A stretch of 50,843 bases of DNA from Acidobacteriota bacterium (GTDB taxonomy: Bacteria > Acidobacteriota > Polarisedimenticolia > J045). A model generated the notes under the pieces. The model searched no databases and had not been told where the DNA came from. It saw only the letters and a list, made by a program, of their open reading frames with translations. How positions within the stretch are numbered: position 1 is the first letter of the stretch; each line of letters starts with the position of its first letter. A program made the position numbers and the translations under genes. This document shows positions 7,432 to 16,307 of this stretch, piece after piece. The DNA lies in contig JAGOJY010000031.1 in the NCBI GenBank assembly GCA_017994815.1, positions 1 to 50,843 on the forward strand, written 5' to 3'.

Positions 7432-8301
7432 CTATTTTGCCATTGCCCCGGGGGTTCCGTAGGAGTCCGAGGCCGCCGCGCGGCCGGGCCGGGCGAGCAG
7501 GACCGCGGCCACGACCAGGAGCCCCCCGCACAGCGTGTTCCAGCCGATCCCCTCGCCGAAGCCGAGCCAGCCGAGCACGGCGCCGAAGGCGATGGTCATC
7601 GGGTTGGCCAGCGTGGCGCGCCCGGCGGGAACGCGGCTGAGGCCGCGCGTCAGGTAGACCTGCCCGAGCTGGCCGGCGAGGCTGACCACGCCCAGCCAGA
7701 ACCAGTCCGCGGCCGAGGGCGCCACCGGGCCGCTGGCCAGCATCGCGGGAAGCGAAAGCACCGCGGATACCGCGGGGAACCACAGGATGATCGTCAGCGG
7801 GTGCTCGGTCCGGACCGCCGAGCGGACCGCGACGTAGGCCGCGCCGCTGCCGAACGCGCCGACGATGCCGACCAGCGCCCAGGCGTCGCCCCGGACCTCC
7901 AGCGGGTCGGGCGAGACCAGCAGCAGCACGCCCGCGGCGGCCAGCGCGAGCGCCGGCCAGAACCGGCCCCCGGGCGGCTCGCCGAGGAACAGGAACGCCA
8001 GCACGACCGTGAACACCGGGTGCACCTGCTGGATCAGCACCGCCTGCGCCAGCGGGAGGTGCGCGATCGACAGGAAGTAGCAGGACAGCGCGACGTACCC
8101 CAGGGCACCGCGCAGCGCCAGAAGACCCGGGCGCGTCCCGCGCCACGGCGCGCCCGCGCGCCGCAGCATCCACCACGTCATCAGCGTGCACGCGACGCCG
8201 CGGACGAAGACGATCTCCTGCAGCGGGACGTGGCGGCCGGCGACCTTCGCCCCGGCCGCCATCAGGGCGAACAGGAACGCCGATAGGACCATGTCGCCCA
8301 T
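7432..8301 (-). CDS. EamA-family (DMT) permease
   Basis: A 289-residue membrane protein with ten predicted helices in two EamA repeats (about 1-130 and 145-275). Typical features are an FVRG-like segment after helix 1, QQVHPVFTVVLAFLFLGEPP at the end of the first repeat, and ANPMTIAFGAVLGWLGFGEGIGW in the second. Drug/metabolite transporters of this kind move small metabolites or amino acids across the inner membrane; the substrate cannot be read from the sequence. An in-frame ATG nine bases downstream (8292) is an alternative start. It is divergent from the small protein at 8337 with only 35 bp between starts. Confidence 0.85.
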   Translation of the reverse strand: MGDMVLSAFLFALMAAGAKVAGRHVPLQEIVFVRGVACTLMTWWMLRRAGAPWRGTRPGLLALRGALGYVALSCYFLSIAHLPLAQAVLIQQVHPVFTVVLAFLFLGEPPGGRFWPALALAAAGVLLLVSPDPLEVRGDAWALVGIVGAFGSGAAYVAVRSAVRTEHPLTIILWFPAVSAVLSLPAMLASGPVAPSAADWFWLGVVSLAGQLGQVYLTRGLSRVPAGRATLANPMTIAFGAVLGWLGFGEGIGWNTLCGGLLVVAAVLLARPGRAAASDSYGTPGAMAK

Positions 8302-8336
8302 CGGGCGGCAATTCTAATCGCCGCGGGCGTGCTAAC

Positions 8337-8909
8337 GTGGCGCGCGGGGTGCCCGGAGGCGGGAAGACGGACCGCTCGATCCGCGGAAAAGTCATCCGGC
8401 TCGCCGTGCTGACGGCGCTGCTGGCGGTCTACCCGCTGGGTGTCGTCGTGCTGCGCTACGTCTCGGCATCCGGGGACGCGGCGCGCCCCGACGTGGAGAT
8501 CAGCGGCACGGTGCAGCCTTCGGCAGCCGCGGGCCCGATGACGGGGCTCGACGTCCGGCTGGAGGTGCGCAACGCCGGCCCGCGCCCGGTCGTGGTCGAG
8601 CAGGTGATGCTGATGCTGCTCGACGGGCAGGACCCGGTGGCCTCGGTCGCCGAGGACGGCCCGGCGCTGCGGGCGCGCGCGGGCGGCGTGCCGGAAATCG
8701 CCCCCGGCGACCGCGCCGGGCTCGGCCCGTTCCGCCTCGAGGTCCCGGCCCGCTACGCGCGGCGGCCGGTCGTCGCCAGCCTGAAGCTCAGCGACCCGCG
8801 CTCGGAGGACTCGCGGACGGTCCAGCAGGAGCTGGCGCCGCCGGCAGCGCCGGGCGCGCCGGCGCTCCCCCGCCCCGCTGCGCCTGGAGCCTCTGCCGGG
8901 CCCGCGTGA
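8337..8909 (+). CDS. Membrane-anchored protein of unknown function
   Basis: A 190-residue protein with GTG start. A basic N-terminus (RSIRGKVIR) leads into one hydrophobic segment (about 21-42), an uncleaved anchor. The outer part (about 50-165) has alternating hydrophobic strands such as LDVRLEVRNAGPRPVVVEQV, resembling a small beta-sandwich of the DUF/FxLYD type. The last 30 residues are an Ala/Pro-rich low-complexity tail. This tail overlaps the tail of the convergent glycosyltransferase gene by 122 bp. No family recognised. Confidence 0.55.
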   Translation: MARGVPGGGKTDRSIRGKVIRLAVLTALLAVYPLGVVVLRYVSASGDAARPDVEISGTVQPSAAAGPMTGLDVRLEVRNAGPRPVVVEQVMLMLLDGQDPVASVAEDGPALRARAGGVPEIAPGDRAGLGPFRLEVPARYARRPVVASLKLSDPRSEDSRTVQQELAPPAAPGAPALPRPAAPGASAGPA

Positions 8910-10593
8910 CCGAGCTGTCCGGCCGCGCGGAGATCGCCTCGGCCTGCTCGATCTGCCGCGCCGCCTCGTTCAGCAGTCCGCCGTCCATCAGCCAGTGCGC
9001 GAGCATCGCCCGCGCCCGCCGGTTGCACGGGTTGATCGCCAGCGCGCGGTCGAGGCACTCGCGGACCTTCGCCCGGTCGCGCTCCTGCTGCCAGTAGATC
9101 GCCAGCGCCTGCCACGCCACGTCGGCCTGCGGTTCGAGCTGCGCCGCGCGCTCGAGGTGCGGCCGCCCCTCCTCGTCGCGCCCGAGCTTGCCCAAAGCCA
9201 GCCCGAGCGCGAGGTGGATGTCGGCGTTGTCCGGATCGAGGGCCAGCGCCTCGCGGTAGAACCGCACCGCCTCCCCGGCATCGCCATCCTGGTCGAGGTC
9301 CATCGCGATCGCGTACAGCGTCTCCGAGCGCGGGATCGGCGCCACGCCCGGCGGGACCGCGGTCAGGGCGAGCGCGGCCAGCGCGGCCGGTGCGTCCTTC
9401 CAGCGCGCCCGCGGCAGGCCGATCGCCGCCAGCACCACCAGCGCCGGCAGGGCCGGCGCGCGGTAGCGCGCGCTCGGGAAGAAGATCACCGACACCGCCA
9501 GCACGCCGAGCGCGACCCACAGCACGGCCCACGGCAGCTCGCGCCGCCGCGCGAGGGCGCAGCTCCCCGCCCCCGCCGCCGCGAACAGCACCGCGAACGG
9601 CACCCCGAACGGCCACAGCAGCACGCGCAGGATCAGCGACTCGTCGCGGCCGTCGTAGATGTCGCGGTTGCGGCCGATCTCGGTCGCGGTCACCGACTGC
9701 AGCGCCTTGCGCACCATGCCGCCGAGGAACGCCAGCGGCTGTTCGAAGGCGTAGCGCCGCACCTCGCCGGTGAACCACGCCGACTCCTCGGCGCGGGTCG
9801 CCGCGTGCCCCACGCAGCGCGGCCGCTCCGCCAGGTGCGTCCAGTGGATCCCCGGGCGGATCGCGACCGTCTGCGGGTAATCGGGGTTGTTGCCGATCCA
9901 GAGGTTGATGCCGCTGTTCCACGAGATCGGCACCAGCCCGCGCTCGTAGCGCGCGTTGCGCAGCGTGACCGGCAGGACGGGCAGCAGCGCCGCCAGTCCG
10001 AACGCGAGCGCGGCGCGCCAGCCGTGGCGGCGTCCGAGCCACGCGGCGAGCAGCACGCCGGCGATGGCGAGCGTCGGCAGGAGCAGCAGCCCCGCGCCCA
10101 ACAGCGCGCCGGCGCCGAGAGCGCGCGCGGTGTCGCGTCCCGCCGGCGCGCCACGCGGGCGCGCGAGGAGGAACAGCAGGGCGCTGACCAGCAGCACCGC
10201 CGGGCTGGCCGGGAGCAGCTCGTTGTCGAAGTACACGAGCGAGCCGAGCAGCGCCAGCGCCAGCCCGGCCGCGATCGCCGCCCGCGGGCCGGCGAAGCGG
10301 CGCACGACGAGCGCGATCAGGAGCGCGGCGAGCGCCCCCATGAGCGACTGGACCAGCCGCGCGGCGACCGGGGCGGGGCCGCCCGCGACGGCGTAGACGC
10401 CGCGCAGGAACCACGGGTAGAGCGGCGGCTGCCAGAACGGCTCGGCCGGGTCGCCCTCGACCGCGATCCGGCTGTACGTCGCGGCGTCGAGCACGAGGTG
10501 CCGGTGGTACGGGGCGTCGCTGCTCTCGAGCACGACGCCCGCGCGCAGGGCGAGCGCGAGCAGGAACACCCCGGCCAGGGCCAAGCGGTACAT
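8788..10593 (-). CDS. GT39-like membrane glycosyltransferase with C-terminal TPRs
   Basis: A 601-residue protein. The first 400 residues are a GT-C type multi-pass core: helix 1 is followed by a loop with LVLDAATYSRIA, where Asp36 occupies the position of the catalytic Asp of PMT/ArnT-like enzymes, then QPPLYPWFLR. Such enzymes transfer sugars from polyprenyl-phosphate donors at the periplasmic face. After the membrane part, about 440-560 carry TPR repeats (AVRFYREALALDPDNADIHLALG and following). The tail is Ala/Pro-rich. I start at the ATG at 10593; the frame is open further upstream but reads Arg-rich. It could modify the secreted giant proteins of this window, but that is only speculation. 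Confidence 0.8.
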   Translation of the reverse strand: MYRLALAGVFLLALALRAGVVLESSDAPYHRHLVLDAATYSRIAVEGDPAEPFWQPPLYPWFLRGVYAVAGGPAPVAARLVQSLMGALAALLIALVVRRFAGPRAAIAAGLALALLGSLVYFDNELLPASPAVLLVSALLFLLARPRGAPAGRDTARALGAGALLGAGLLLLPTLAIAGVLLAAWLGRRHGWRAALAFGLAALLPVLPVTLRNARYERGLVPISWNSGINLWIGNNPDYPQTVAIRPGIHWTHLAERPRCVGHAATRAEESAWFTGEVRRYAFEQPLAFLGGMVRKALQSVTATEIGRNRDIYDGRDESLILRVLLWPFGVPFAVLFAAAGAGSCALARRRELPWAVLWVALGVLAVSVIFFPSARYRAPALPALVVLAAIGLPRARWKDAPAALAALALTAVPPGVAPIPRSETLYAIAMDLDQDGDAGEAVRFYREALALDPDNADIHLALGLALGKLGRDEEGRPHLERAAQLEPQADVAWQALAIYWQQERDRAKVRECLDRALAINPCNRRARAMLAHWLMDGGLLNEAARQIEQAEAISARPDSSVTRARQRLQAQRGGGAPARPALPAAPAPAGPSASPPSAGR

Positions 10594-10655
10594 GGGCGCA
10601 AAGGATACGCTGGCGCCGTCCCGCGTTGGCCGCGGCGCCGCGCCCGCGCGAAGCG

Positions 10656-11663
10656 CTAGACGGCAGACACGCCCGCGGGTTCGAACTCGGTTTCGGCCGG
10701 GACCTCGCCGCGCCCGCCGCGCCGCTCGCCCGCGATCGGCAGGACCAGTTCCAGTTCGACCGAGCCCTCGCCGGTCCAGAGCCGCCCGCCGATCCGCGTC
10801 ACCGCCCGCAGCGCGACGGCCAGCCCGAGGCTCCCGCCCGGCTGGCGCAGCAGCGGCAGCGCCAGCGTCAGCGCGTCTTGCTGCGACATCGCGGTCAGCG
10901 TCGCTTCCGGCAGCCCCGGTGCGGGCTCGACCTCGACGCGCAGGGCGGCGAGCCCGTGCCCGCGCGGCTCGGCGCTGGCCCGCAGGACCGGCCGGCGGCC
11001 CTCGTGCGTGGCCGCCGCGAGCAGCGGCGCGACCGCCAGCGACAGCAGCGCCCGGTCGCAGAAGACGAGCGCGGGAACCGATTCGTCCACGCACTCCTCC
11101 GCGTCCACGTCCCGCGCCAGCGACAGCAGCAGTTCGCGGATCTCGCAGCGGTCCGGGACCGCGGGAACGTCGGCGACCTCGATCTCGCCGAACGCGAGGA
11201 GGTCCGAGACCAACAGGCGCAGCCGGCGGATCTCGCCGAGCAGCGCGCCCGGGAGGGCGCGGCGGTCCACCTCGGACGGCGTCGACCCGGCCAGCCCACG
11301 CGCGGCCTGTTCGAGGCGCGAGAGCCCCGGCATCGCCGCGCGGGCCAGCTCCTGCAGCAGCTCCGCGTGCGCGTGCAGCATCGATTCCGAGCGCTGCAGG
11401 CGCGCCCGCAGCGACGCCAGCTCCGCGTCATCGGCGGCGGCCGGCCGCGGCAGCTCGTCGGCCTCGGCCGGCACCGGCGGCGGCGGGGCGACGGGCTCGT
11501 GGCGGTACGTGCCGCGCATCGCGAACGGCACCGCGACCGCGCCGGCGAGGATCCCGGCCAGCGCCGCGGGCCAGGCGCCGCCGTCGCCGAGCAGCGCCCC
11601 CAGACTGCCGGCGAAGCTGACGAAACCCGGAACGATCCAACGAACCAGCGAGCGACGCGCCAT
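10656..11663 (-). CDS. Degenerate histidine-kinase-like membrane protein
   Basis: A 335-residue protein starting at MARRSLVRWIVPG with SD GGAGAG eight bases upstream. Two N-terminal hydrophobic segments (about 8-45) and a Pro-rich linker precede a coiled-coil region (about 75-130), where a kinase would carry HExxxP. Here it reads LLQELARAAMPGLSRLEQ with no phospho-acceptor His. The ATPase-like part (about 150-320) keeps LRLLVSDLLAFGEIEVADV and LPLLRQPGGSLGLAVALRAV, which resemble the HATPase G2 region, but the N-box is unclear. It is best read as a pseudokinase or regulator. No response regulator is adjacent. Confidence 0.6.
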   Translation of the reverse strand: MARRSLVRWIVPGFVSFAGSLGALLGDGGAWPAALAGILAGAVAVPFAMRGTYRHEPVAPPPPVPAEADELPRPAAADDAELASLRARLQRSESMLHAHAELLQELARAAMPGLSRLEQAARGLAGSTPSEVDRRALPGALLGEIRRLRLLVSDLLAFGEIEVADVPAVPDRCEIRELLLSLARDVDAEECVDESVPALVFCDRALLSLAVAPLLAAATHEGRRPVLRASAEPRGHGLAALRVEVEPAPGLPEATLTAMSQQDALTLALPLLRQPGGSLGLAVALRAVTRIGGRLWTGEGSVELELVLPIAGERRGGRGEVPAETEFEPAGVSAV

Positions 11664-11804
11664 CGGGGCCTCTCCTGTCTTCTTCGGCCCGCCTGTCCCC
11701 GAACTGAACATTCGTCCGCCGCGCGCCCGGGGCAATCCGGGGCTGCCCGCTCCCGCTCGCCGGCTCCGCGATTTGGCCCGTCAGACGTGCGATATCCTTG
11801 CGCC

Positions 11805-13004
11805 ATGAAATACGCGATCGTTCTGCCCGACGGGGCCGCGGACGAGCCGCTGCCCGAGCTGGACGGCCGGACGCCCCTCGAAGCCGCGCGCCTGCCGAAC
11901 ATGGACTGGGTCGCCGCGCACGGGGTGCAGGGACGGCTGGTGACGGTGCCGGCGGGGTTCACGCCGGCGACGGATGTCGCCACGCTGACGCTGTTCGGCT
12001 ACAACCCCGCCCGCTACTACTCCGGCCGCGCACCGCTGGAGGCGCTGGCGAAGGGGCTCGCCGTTCGGCCGGACCAGATCGTGTTCCGCTGCAACTTCGT
12101 CACGATCGCGGACGGCCGGATGCGCGACTTCACAGCCGGGCACATCGCCCAGCGCGACGCCGACCGGTTCATTGCCGACCTCAACGACGCGTTTGCGGCC
12201 GACGGGCTCGACTTCCACGCCGGCGTTTCGTACCGCAACCTGCTGCTCGCGCCGTGGCCCCCCGCCGGCGACGGGCGCACCGCGGCGCTGCGCTGCGCGC
12301 CGCCGCACGACATCCCGGAGCAGCCGGTCGCGGAGCACATGCCGCGCGGCGAGGGCGCGGAGTGCGTGGTGCGCATCATGGAGCGCGCCGCCGAGCTGCT
12401 GGCCGGGCACCCGGTCAACAGCGAGCGCCTCGCGCGCGGCGAGCGCGCCGCGACCAACATCTGGCTCTGGGGCCAGGGCCGGCCCATCGCGATGGAGAGC
12501 TTCGCCTCGCGCTTCGGCCTGCGCGCGGCCGTGATCTGCGCGGTGGACATCATCCGCGGCCTCGCGCGGGGCACCGGGATGGAACTGATCGAGGTCCCCG
12601 GCGCGACCGGCTACATCGACACCAACTTCGAGGGCAAGGGCCAGGCGGCCGTGCGCGCCGTGGACGACCACGACCTCGTGATCGTGCACGTCGAGGCCGC
12701 CGACGAGGCCGGTCACCTCGGCGACGCCGCGGAGAAGGTGAAGGCGCTCGAGCGCATCGACGCGGCGGTGGTCGGCCCGCTGCTGGAGCGGCTACGGCGC
12801 GAGCCCGCGTGGCGGATGCTGATCGCGCCGGACCATCCCACGCCGGTGGGAACGAAAGCGCACTCGGCCACGCCGCCGCCGTTCTGCTACGCCGGCACCG
12901 GCGTCGCCCCCGGCACCCGCCGCGCGTTCACCGAGAAAGACGCGGACGCCACCGGCCTCTGGGTAGAACCCGCCTTCACCCTGATCGCCCGCTTCCTGTC
13001 GTAG
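11805..13004 (+). CDS. ApgM-family metalloenzyme: phosphoglycerate mutase or homoserine kinase
   Basis: A 399-residue member of the alkaline phosphatase superfamily, archaeal-type cofactor-independent phosphoglycerate mutase group. Metal-binding motifs are LPDGAADEPLPEL (7-19), HVEAADEAGHLGD (about 286-298) and APDHPTPVGTKAHS (about 343-356). The nucleophile position reads ATDVATL with Thr56 where relatives have a Ser. One subgroup of this family has been proposed as a non-orthologous homoserine kinase because it clusters with threonine synthesis genes. Here a threonine synthase follows within 2 kb, and no GHMP-type ThrB is seen. No clear SD precedes the ATG; TATCCT seven bases upstream hints at a leaderless transcript. 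Confidence 0.85.
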   Translation: MKYAIVLPDGAADEPLPELDGRTPLEAARLPNMDWVAAHGVQGRLVTVPAGFTPATDVATLTLFGYNPARYYSGRAPLEALAKGLAVRPDQIVFRCNFVTIADGRMRDFTAGHIAQRDADRFIADLNDAFAADGLDFHAGVSYRNLLLAPWPPAGDGRTAALRCAPPHDIPEQPVAEHMPRGEGAECVVRIMERAAELLAGHPVNSERLARGERAATNIWLWGQGRPIAMESFASRFGLRAAVICAVDIIRGLARGTGMELIEVPGATGYIDTNFEGKGQAAVRAVDDHDLVIVHVEAADEAGHLGDAAEKVKALERIDAAVVGPLLERLRREPAWRMLIAPDHPTPVGTKAHSATPPPFCYAGTGVAPGTRRAFTEKDADATGLWVEPAFTLIARFLS

Positions 13005-13127
13005 GATCTTCAAAGGCCACTTCTATCAGGAAAGCGTGCATCTTTGCGGCGGACGGCTCGCTTTGGTGGCTGAAGAGGGGGGGTAGGCGGCCAGCCGGAA
13101 GGGCGATCATCGCTCAGCTGCGGCTGG
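13001..13127 (+). repeat. Dispersed inverted repeat, copy A
   Basis: The first 28 bases are identical to copy B (20184-20304, opposite strand) and the following 100 are similar with scattered substitutions and short indels. Base 2 of the repeat is the T of the TAG stop of the upstream gene. The middle carries a GAAGAGGGGGG run and a GGCGATCATCGCT core. No open frame is conserved between the copies, so it is non-coding. Confidence 0.85.
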
Positions 13128-13132
13128 CCGCC
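13086..13132. other. Hairpin within repeat copy A
   Basis: Perfect 12-bp arms (GGCGGCCAGCCG and CGGCTGGCCGCC) enclose a 23-base loop. Copy B has only a weaker version. It may end transcription of the ApgM-family gene and block read-through into the convergent MetY-like gene. Confidence 0.5.
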
Positions 13133-13231
13133 GTAGGGGCCGCCGACAGGCGGCCCGGCCATGACGGCGTCTCGATAAGAACCAACCGCGCGCACCGCGC
13201 TTGAATCTGCCGGTTCGGCTGCGCCGACCCC

Positions 13232-14653
13232 CTACGAGACCTTGTGCAGGGCTTGCTCGAGGTCGTTGATGATGTCGTCGGGGTGCTCGGCGCCGACGCA
13301 CAGCCGGATCAGGTTCGGCGGGATGTGCGCCAGCTTGCGGCCTTCCTCGCCCTGCTGCTGGTGCGTGGAGATCGCCGGGATCGTCGCCACGCTCTTGATC
13401 CGCCCGAGGTCGGTCGCGCGCCAGATGCGCTGCAGGTTGTCGAACATCTTGCGCGCGGCCACCGCCCCGCCGGCGACGCAGAACGACATCAGGTGGCCGT
13501 AGCGGTTGACCGGCCGCCGGTACTGGTCGTCGTGCTCGGCGTCCACCAGCCACATGTAGCGGCTGGCGAGATCGTGCAGCGGGTGGTTCGGCAGGCCGAG
13601 GTACTGCACGCTCTCGATCTTCGGGTGGTGCTCGAGGTACTCGGCGACCTTCATCGTGCTGCGGCTCATCAGGTCGACCTTCGACCGCAGCGTGCGCATG
13701 TCGTTGAGCGTCATGATCGCCTGCATCGGGTGGAGGTTCGGGCCGTAGTCGCGGTTCGGCAGGTACTTGATGTAGAGCGCGAAGTCGTCCTTCAGCGCGT
13801 CGTTCGGCACGCTCGTCACCAGGTTGCGCCGCGCGATCACCGCGCCGCAGACGCCGAAGCCGCTGGTCGTCAGCGTCTTGGTCGCCGACTGGACGACGAT
13901 GTCCGCACCGTGCCGGATCGGGCGCAGAAGGGCCGGCGTGGCGACCGTCGAGTCAACGATCAGCGGCAGGTTGTGGCTGTGGGCCAGGTCCGCCACGGCC
14001 TCGATGTCGAAGAAGCCCTGGCCGGGGTTGCTCGGCAGCTCGCCGTACAAAAAGCGCGTGTCGTCGTCGATCTTCGAGGCCCACTCGTCGATGTTGGTCG
14101 CGTCCTCGACCCAGCGGCACTCGATGTCGCGCTCCTCGGCGAGCCGCACGTTGAACTGCTGGAACGTCCCGCCGTAGCACTGCGCGGTGGCGATGAAGTT
14201 GCGCGGCTCGTGGACATGGTGCCGCGTGTGGACGAGGAACGGCTGGACCGCGGTCATGATCGCGGCCATCCCGGAGGAGGTCGAGCAGCACGAGGTCTCG
14301 CCGTCGAAGCCGTACCCCTCGAGCAGGGCCAGCGTCCACTCGTAGTAGTAGGTGGACGGGTTGGCGATCCGCGAGTAACACCAGGTCGGGATCAGGTAAG
14401 CGAGGGCCGCGGCCATCTCGTCGGAGTCGCGGTAGGCCTGCGAGGCGCTCATGAAGACCGGCTCGATGATCGCGCCCTGGTAGTCCTCGATCGCGTCCTG
14501 CACCGTGTACAGCCCGTGCACCGCGATCGTGTCGAACTTCCACTTCTTGACGACCTCGCGGATGTACTCCGAACGCCGGGCCAGATACGCGTTGTTTTTC
14601 TCGATGTAGCGGCGCATCCCCTCGGTGATGTTTACCTCGGTGATCGTAGACAT
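13232..14653 (-). CDS. MetY-like PLP enzyme (O-acetylhomoserine sulfhydrylase / methionine gamma-lyase family)
   Basis: A 473-residue Cys/Met-metabolism PLP enzyme. Start ATG 14653 has GAGGGA as SD. Landmarks: CYSRIANPSTYYYE (about 92-105), the gly-rich cofactor clamp STSSGMAAIM, LIVDSTVATP with Asp234 facing the pyridine nitrogen, and VVQSATKTLTTSG with the Schiff-base Lys259. It is about 50 residues longer than CGS-type enzymes and has the Lys motif SATKTLTTSG instead of SATKYLGGHSD, so it belongs to a divergent branch. The reaction could be sulfhydrylation of O-acetylhomoserine or a lyase reaction. It is divergent from threonine synthase, the other homoserine-consuming branch, with 124 bp between starts that probably hold both promoters. 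Confidence 0.8.
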   Translation of the reverse strand: MSTITEVNITEGMRRYIEKNNAYLARRSEYIREVVKKWKFDTIAVHGLYTVQDAIEDYQGAIIEPVFMSASQAYRDSDEMAAALAYLIPTWCYSRIANPSTYYYEWTLALLEGYGFDGETSCCSTSSGMAAIMTAVQPFLVHTRHHVHEPRNFIATAQCYGGTFQQFNVRLAEERDIECRWVEDATNIDEWASKIDDDTRFLYGELPSNPGQGFFDIEAVADLAHSHNLPLIVDSTVATPALLRPIRHGADIVVQSATKTLTTSGFGVCGAVIARRNLVTSVPNDALKDDFALYIKYLPNRDYGPNLHPMQAIMTLNDMRTLRSKVDLMSRSTMKVAEYLEHHPKIESVQYLGLPNHPLHDLASRYMWLVDAEHDDQYRRPVNRYGHLMSFCVAGGAVAARKMFDNLQRIWRATDLGRIKSVATIPAISTHQQQGEEGRKLAHIPPNLIRLCVGAEHPDDIINDLEQALHKVS

Positions 14654-14777
14654 AAGTCCCTCGGCGCGTGGGCGGGTGGTGCCTGACTTCCCGGAACATA
14701 CACCCGGCTCGAAACCCGCGGCAATCGCGTTATGCTGGCCGTCCGATCCCCCAGAAACCCCGCCGGAGACCGCGTCC

Positions 14778-16148
14778 ATGCCCGCCCAGCCCGTCCTCTA
14801 CAGCAGCACCAACCGCGCCGTGCCGCCGACCGCGCTCGCCGACGCGCTCCTGCAGGGCCAGGCCGCCGACCGCGGCCTGTTCATGCCGCTCGCGATCCCT
14901 CCGTTCGCCCCCGGCGAGCTGCGCGCGCTGGCTGGCGCCGCGTACGTGGACGTCGCCCACGCGGTGCTCCGGCGTTTCACGCTCGGCACTTTCGACGACA
15001 CGCGCCTGCGGGCGCTGTGCGAGGACGCCTACGACTACGACGTCCCGCTCGAGCGCGTGGACGGCCGGCGCCACGTGATGCGGCTCGACCGCGGCCCGAC
15101 CGCCTCCTTCAAGGACTTCGCGGCCCGGATGATGGCGCGCTGGATGGGCGTGCTGATGGAGCACGACGACTCCGAGCTGGTCATCCTGACCGCGACCTCC
15201 GGCGACACCGGCAGCGCGGTTGCGCACGCCTACCACGGCGTGCCGCGCGTCAAGGTGGTGGTGCTGTTCCCCGTGGCCGAGGTGTCGGACCGCCAGCGGC
15301 GCCAGATGACGACGCTCGGCGGCAACGTCGCGACGTTCGCGGTCGACGGCAAGTTCGACGACTGCCAGGCGCTGGTCAAGCGCGCGTTCGCCGACGCCGC
15401 GCTGCGCGGGATCCGCCTGACGTCCGCCAACTCGATCAACATCGGCCGCCTGCTGCCGCAGTCGGTGTACTACGTCTACGCCTACGCCCGGCTGGCCGAC
15501 GTCAACGCCGAGGAGCCGGTGGTGTTCTCCGTCCCGTCGGGCAACTTCGGCGACATGATGGGCGGCATCATCGCCTGGCGCATGGGGCTGCCGTTCCGGA
15601 GGATGGTCGTCGCGACCAACGAGAACGACGAGTTCCCGCGCTACGTCGCCTCCGGCAGCTACCGCAAGATCGCACCCTCGCGCGTGTGCATCTCGAACGC
15701 GATGAACGTCGGGCACCCCTCGAACCTGGCGCGGCTCGTCGAGGCGTACGGCGGCTGGATGGACGAGACCGGCGAAATCCGCGAGCCGGCCGACATCGAG
15801 CGCCTGCGAGGCGACATCTACGCCGTCAGCGTCTCGGACGAGGAAACGCGCGCGGCGATCCGCGACGCCTGGCAGCGGCACCACCTGCTGCTCGAACCGC
15901 ACGGCGCGGTCGGCTGGGCCGGGCTCGAGCGTTACCTCGCGGACGAGCCCGCGGCGCGCGACGTGCTGTCGCTGTCGATCGAGACCGCCCACCCGGCGAA
16001 GTTCCCGGAGGAAATTCACGCGCTGGTCGGGATCGACCCCGAGCTGCCGCCGAGCCTGCGCGGCCTCGACGAACGCGTCGAGCACTACGAGCGGCTGGCC
16101 CACGATTACGACGCGTTCTGCCGCCTGCTGCTGGAGCGCTACGCGTAG
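14778..16148 (+). CDS. thrC: Threonine synthase
   Basis: A 456-residue enzyme that converts O-phosphohomoserine to threonine with PLP in the cytosol. The PLP Lys is K112 in GPTASFKDFAARMM. TATSGDTGSAVAHA binds the phosphate, PSGNFGDMMGG is typical of the long (E. coli/yeast-type) class, and HAVLRRF and FKDF flank the N-terminal domain. The length fits that class. Start ATG 14778 opens MPAQPVLYSSTNR, which corresponds to the MKYYSTR start of the family. The neighbouring ApgM-family gene may supply the phosphohomoserine. Confidence 0.93.
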   Translation: MPAQPVLYSSTNRAVPPTALADALLQGQAADRGLFMPLAIPPFAPGELRALAGAAYVDVAHAVLRRFTLGTFDDTRLRALCEDAYDYDVPLERVDGRRHVMRLDRGPTASFKDFAARMMARWMGVLMEHDDSELVILTATSGDTGSAVAHAYHGVPRVKVVVLFPVAEVSDRQRRQMTTLGGNVATFAVDGKFDDCQALVKRAFADAALRGIRLTSANSINIGRLLPQSVYYVYAYARLADVNAEEPVVFSVPSGNFGDMMGGIIAWRMGLPFRRMVVATNENDEFPRYVASGSYRKIAPSRVCISNAMNVGHPSNLARLVEAYGGWMDETGEIREPADIERLRGDIYAVSVSDEETRAAIRDAWQRHHLLLEPHGAVGWAGLERYLADEPAARDVLSLSIETAHPAKFPEEIHALVGIDPELPPSLRGLDERVEHYERLAHDYDAFCRLLLERYA

Positions 16149-16307
16149 TCGTCAGCGAAAGGATAGTGAAAATTTCGGACATCTCGGAACGGCCGCAACC
16201 CCGTGCCGTCGGGATCGCCATGTGCTTGACATATAAGGGTTTGTTCCGACTCGCGAAACGCGAAACTAACTGTTACGAATTCCTTCCCCGCGCATGTAAT
16301 TCGCGGT
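16149..16307 (+). promoter_or_regulatory. AT-richer leader of the lamin-tail/VTC operon
   Basis: This interval is clearly AT-richer than its surroundings and contains TTGACA (16226-16231), TATAAG and, just before the gene, GGTATGTT. No -10 stands at proper distance from TTGACA, so the exact promoter is uncertain. TATGTT lies close to the GTG at 16320 and might be a -10 for a leaderless message. Confidence 0.3.

Noticed and set aside
13028..13204. Open frames across repeat copy A encoding VGSSKATSI-like peptides in both copies
   Set aside because: The peptides agree only where the DNA repeat is identical; frames break at indels and there is no start or RBS.
16226..16254. TTGACA as a -35 box of a sigma-70 promoter
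   Set aside because: The hexamer is perfect, but no TATAAT-like box stands 16-18 bp downstream (ACTCGC there), so I note it only as part of an AT-rich leader.
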